NCBI GenBank assembly: GCA_964020155.1
Contig: OZ026552.1
Span: 4,571,548 to 4,635,547, forward strand
Direction of reading: 5' to 3'
Length of the DNA: 64,000 nucleotides
DNA from: Chondrilla cf. caribensis
Taxonomy: Eukaryota > Porifera > Demospongiae > Chondrillida > Chondrillidae
The notes under the pieces are model-generated. The model ran no database searches. It saw only the letters and a program-made list of their open reading frames with translations, and had not been told where the DNA came from. Made by a program: the position numbers and the translations under genes. Positions 61,077-64,000 of the stretch are shown here, piece by piece. The stretch's first letter is position 1; every line of letters begins with the position of its first letter.

Positions 61077-62201
61077 ATGTGGAGCTTTCTGGTAGTGATC
61101 TTGATCATTGGTGAGATTGGGTCAGTGGAGAGCACTGTCTCCTTGGAGGAGACAACAACTGACATATCTCACACTATCAACAAGGTGAGTGGGGGAGGTG
61201 GAGGAACACTGGTTGTGGGGTGATGGTGATGGTGACCACATTCATCTACTCTACAGAGATCAGCACCAACTACACCATGTGACAAATCTAGGGAAGGCAA
61301 CGCCATCTACAGTCAGCAACAAACTGATACAGTGTGGATTTGTAAGAGTGGAAAGTGGACACCTTTCAAGTAAGACACTATATATAGGAAAGTATGACAC
61401 ACACAACACAATGTACTGTACTCCATTCCACAGGTTAACACTATCACTGGGAGCTACTCAAGATGTTCCCGCATCATCCTGTAAGGAGATACGACAATCA
61501 CTAACTGCTAACTGCTACCAACCTCCAACAGATGGGATGTACTGGATCACAATACAAGACCAATGTACCAACCAGACACAGACTATAAAGGTAACATGCT
61601 ACAATACATCACAAAATGCACATTACAACTTACATACTCTCTCTCTCACACACTGCAACAGGTTTGGTGTGACATGTCCACATGTGGAGGAGGATGGACA
61701 CTAGTGTGGAAACACTCCTACTTGGAGGTTACTCCACTCACATCAGACATGTACTACTTCTCCGACCACTACAGACCCTGTACTGATATCAACAGTGGAT
61801 GGTGCAATGTACCCCATAAATATCGCCTCAAGCCCACTGAAATGATGATAGTTGCCTACCACAACAAAAGAGTCGTGTATGCCTATCGAGGGAAATTCAA
61901 CCGTAATATTGACTTGGACTGGACAGGAGGGATTCTACTGGATCACCACAAGTGTGTGGACCATTGTACCAGACATAATGGAGTTCGTCCAGCACCTAGT
62001 ATTAGCCACAATAGGGACAAACGACTTCTTGGGATTTCCTTTGATAAACTCTCTCCTGACAGCTACAATAACAATTGCGATACATTCTGGAACAACTTTG
62101 ACAATCCTGTGGAGTGTCGCTGGCATGACTGTCGCCTGCCAACTTCCATTTCTGCTACAACACATAACACTCAAATGACAGTAGCCATTTATGTACGGTG
62201 A
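61077..62201 (+). CDS. FRL-K: secreted GGGWT/fibrinogen-like protein, intact
   Basis: Exons 61077-61184, 61257-61369, 61434-61590, 61662-62201; 305 residues, alpha-2 subtype (MWSFLVVILIIGEIGSVES). Framework intact: CDMSTCGGGWTLVWKHSY, with Leu for Met in SYLEV. Tail: HCTRHNGVRPAPSISHNRDK, SFDKLSPDSYNNNCDTFWNN, NPVECRWHDCRLP, SATTHNTQ. The normally fixed DNYY is DSYN here. Splice sites are consensus. Confidence 0.87.
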
Positions 62202-63639
62202 TTGGTTGCTGCAGGAATGGGCTGGCAAAGTAACACAATATCTGATACAACTATGTTTACGTATATCAATTAATGCATGTACTTACTTGGAAATTTAAGT
62301 GAGGCAGTGGAATAATTACATAATACAGAAAATCAATTTTTGGATTCACTGAATGCATGGTCATGACGGTTGGGAGGATAGTCTGTACATTATTGGGTGT
62401 ACATGTGCATGGCTAGTACATGAGAATACATGCATATAACACACATAATATACACATGTACACATTGTGGATATGCACTTTGAACCTTCACAACCTGGCA
62501 AGGAGTTATTGCTCAAAATATGTCAAATAAGCAAGATTCCACTGTACTTGGTTATAGCCTTGTCTCAACCTCTCATTGGATTATGTAAATGTACATAACA
62601 CCTACTCTGTACATAACACCTACTCTGTACATAACACCTATTCTGTACATAACACCTATTCTGTACATAACATTCTGTACATAACACTCTGTACATAACA
62701 CCTACTCTGTACATAACACTCTGTACATAACACCTACTCTGTACATAAGGAGAAAAGACTAACATACGAACGGAGAGTGATTGATGTTGAACATGGCTCT
62801 CTCACACCACTTGTATTCTCAGCATGTGGGGGAATGGGACCATCAGCCAAAGTGACGTACAGACTGATCACCACAAAGTTATCTGAGAAGAAAGGACTCC
62901 AATATCACACCGTAATAAACTGGATCAGATGTGTTCTCTGATTCTCGTTAATCAAATCAGCCATCAGATGCATCAGAGGATCAAGATCTACTTACAGAAG
63001 TCCACAAATTGACACTGATTCTGTTGATTTGATCATGCATGATGCCACTCCTTTTAAATAGACTACCTCATTAATTTATTAAACGTCAATAGGCTATTCT
63101 ATAAGCTATTATTGTTTTATCACTTTTATATCGCTCCTGTTGTACACCTGCAGCACTTGTTTATACATGAATGGATATCTACATACTTTGTACATAACAC
63201 TCTGTACATAACACCTACTCTGTACATAACATATCAAGTGAAGATGTGGCTACTTGGAACCAGCCTGGATAGTGAGCTCAGCAAAACCCTTAAAAATGAA
63301 CCATTTGGAGGGCTTTGGGGATCTCTAGTTTGTGAACCTTGTAAACATGTTTATAACATTTCATGGATTTCCAAACTTGATTAAAACACAACAGTGTCTT
63401 CTGGATTCTTTACAAATGCACAACATACTCAATGACCTGATCCTATCATTGTGCATACATTTGACTAATGCCAACATCATACAGGCTTACAGTACAGCAT
63501 ACATTAGGATGGAGTTAATAGTACACAGCTCAATTCACCAGCATACATATGGAGCTGCTTACATGCTCTAAATGAGATTCATTGGCAATTAATAACTTTA
63601 AAAATAGCTACAACTGCTACATAACCGGAAGTTGACAGG
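62202..63639. repeat. FRL-K 3' flank, minisatellite, RT relic and FRL-L 5' flank
   Basis: CTGTACATAACACCTACT units at about 62590-62750 lead straight into the RT-element relic (62745-63061). A short further run (about 63185-63230) precedes AGTGAAGATGTGGCTACTTG and the FRL-L upstream flank. Confidence 0.75.
62745..63061 (+). pseudogene. Relic of RT-element endonuclease C-terminus
   Basis: Translates as RRVIDVEHGSLTPLVFSACG, GGMGPSAKVTYR and HTVINWIRCVL, then a stop (TGA at about 62939), then LIKSAIRCIRGSRSTY. It aligns with RRSYEVRITQVEMGSFTPLV, SGGMSKSTEVAYKR and NKVISWIRCRL of the element at 38335-39560. It is diverged at the protein level (roughly 40-45% identical by eye), so it comes from another family member, inserted in the opposite orientation. 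Confidence 0.8.
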
Positions 63640-63648
63640 CTATAAATA
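63640..63648 (+). promoter_or_regulatory. TATA box and ETS site of FRL-L
   Basis: CTATAAATA preceded by ACCGGAAGTTGACAGG, with a consensus ETS core. Confidence 0.7.
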
Positions 63649-63701
63649 CAGGACATTGCTCCAGCTGAACACCGACTGGTGTGTAGATTCAAGAGGTCAA
63701 C

Positions 63702-63994
63702 ATGTGGAGCTTTCTGGTAGTGATCTTGATCATTGGTGAGATTGGGTCAGTGGAGAGCACTGTCTTGTTGGAGGAGACAACAACTGACACATCTCACACT
63801 ATCAACAAGGTGAGTGGGGGAGGTGGAGGAACATTGGTTGTGGGGTGATGGTGATGGTAACCACATTCATCTACTCTACAGAGATCAGCACCAACTACAC
63901 CATGTGACAAATCCAGGGAAGGCAACGCCATCTACAGTCAGCAACAAACTGATACAGTGTGGATTTGTAAGAGTGGAAAGTGGACACCTTTCAA
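63702..63994 (+). CDS. FRL-L: GGGWT/fibrinogen-like gene, 5' part only
   Basis: Exons 1 (63702-63809) and 2 (63882-63994) of a further alpha-2 copy, both intact: signal peptide MWSFLVVILIIGEIGSVES, then TSHTINK, CDKSREGN and VWICKSGKWTPFK. The exon 2 donor GTAAGA is the last thing in the window; exons 3-4 must lie to the right. Whether the full gene is intact cannot be judged. Confidence 0.85.
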
Positions 63995-64000
63995 GTAAGA

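Noticed and set aside
37985..64000. A eukaryotic diversity-generating retroelement acting on FRL exon 4
   Set aside because: The RT is an R2-like element with its own endonuclease and no template repeat is visible; the codon pattern is reported separately as a test, not as a claim.

Overview
The window is animal nuclear DNA: intron-dense genes with canonical GT-AG splice sites, short introns, many TA-flanked inverted-repeat elements, and very abundant CA/GT dinucleotide runs and ACGTAC-type palindromic sequence. MYO6, CRYL1, CEP43 and C11orf65 homologues are all metazoan. Compact introns, the absence of recognisable vertebrate repeats and a tandem family of short GGGWT/fibrinogen-like secreted proteins make a sponge or another early-branching animal my best guess. 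This is an inference, not a proof.

Layout. (1) 1-13.57 kb, minus strand: an unconventional myosin VI gene, complete at its 5' end; 23 coding exons join in frame and the last part of the cargo-binding domain lies left of the window. (2) A 70-bp head-to-head spacer leads into CRYL1 (13.64-16.15 kb, plus), then CEP43/FGFR1OP (16.65-20.12 kb, plus). (3) From 20.4 kb to the right edge: a segmentally duplicated region holding twelve copies (labelled FRL-A to FRL-L here) of a four-exon gene for a secreted GGGWT/fibrinogen-like protein, all on the plus strand. Six read intact (A, C, D, E, H, K), five carry one clear lesion each (B, F, G, I, J), and L runs off the window. The array also contains exon-4 fragments and three copies of a long upstream duplicon (X1, X2, X3).

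Inserted in the array are a 3.69-kb element with hAT-like terminal inverted repeats and a 5-bp target duplication that carries a reverse transcriptase plus R2-type zinc-knuckle/endonuclease protein; a relic of a related element near 62.9 kb; a pogo/CENP-B-type DNA-binding fragment in a perfect 556-bp tandem duplication; and two halves of a C11orf65 homologue, both on the minus strand but in the wrong order (5' half at 32.0-34.2 kb, 3' half at 52.3-53.4 kb).

The most interesting signal is the pattern of variation among the FRL genes. Exons 1-3, introns, promoters and the first two thirds of exon 4 are nearly identical between copies, while a patch of about 200 bp at the end of exon 4 differs at a fixed set of codons inside an invariant framework. 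This looks like a diversified recognition surface. The conserved left-hand genes are housekeeping or cytoskeletal (actin motor, sugar-acid dehydrogenase, centrosome/cilium anchor) and show no functional link to the array.
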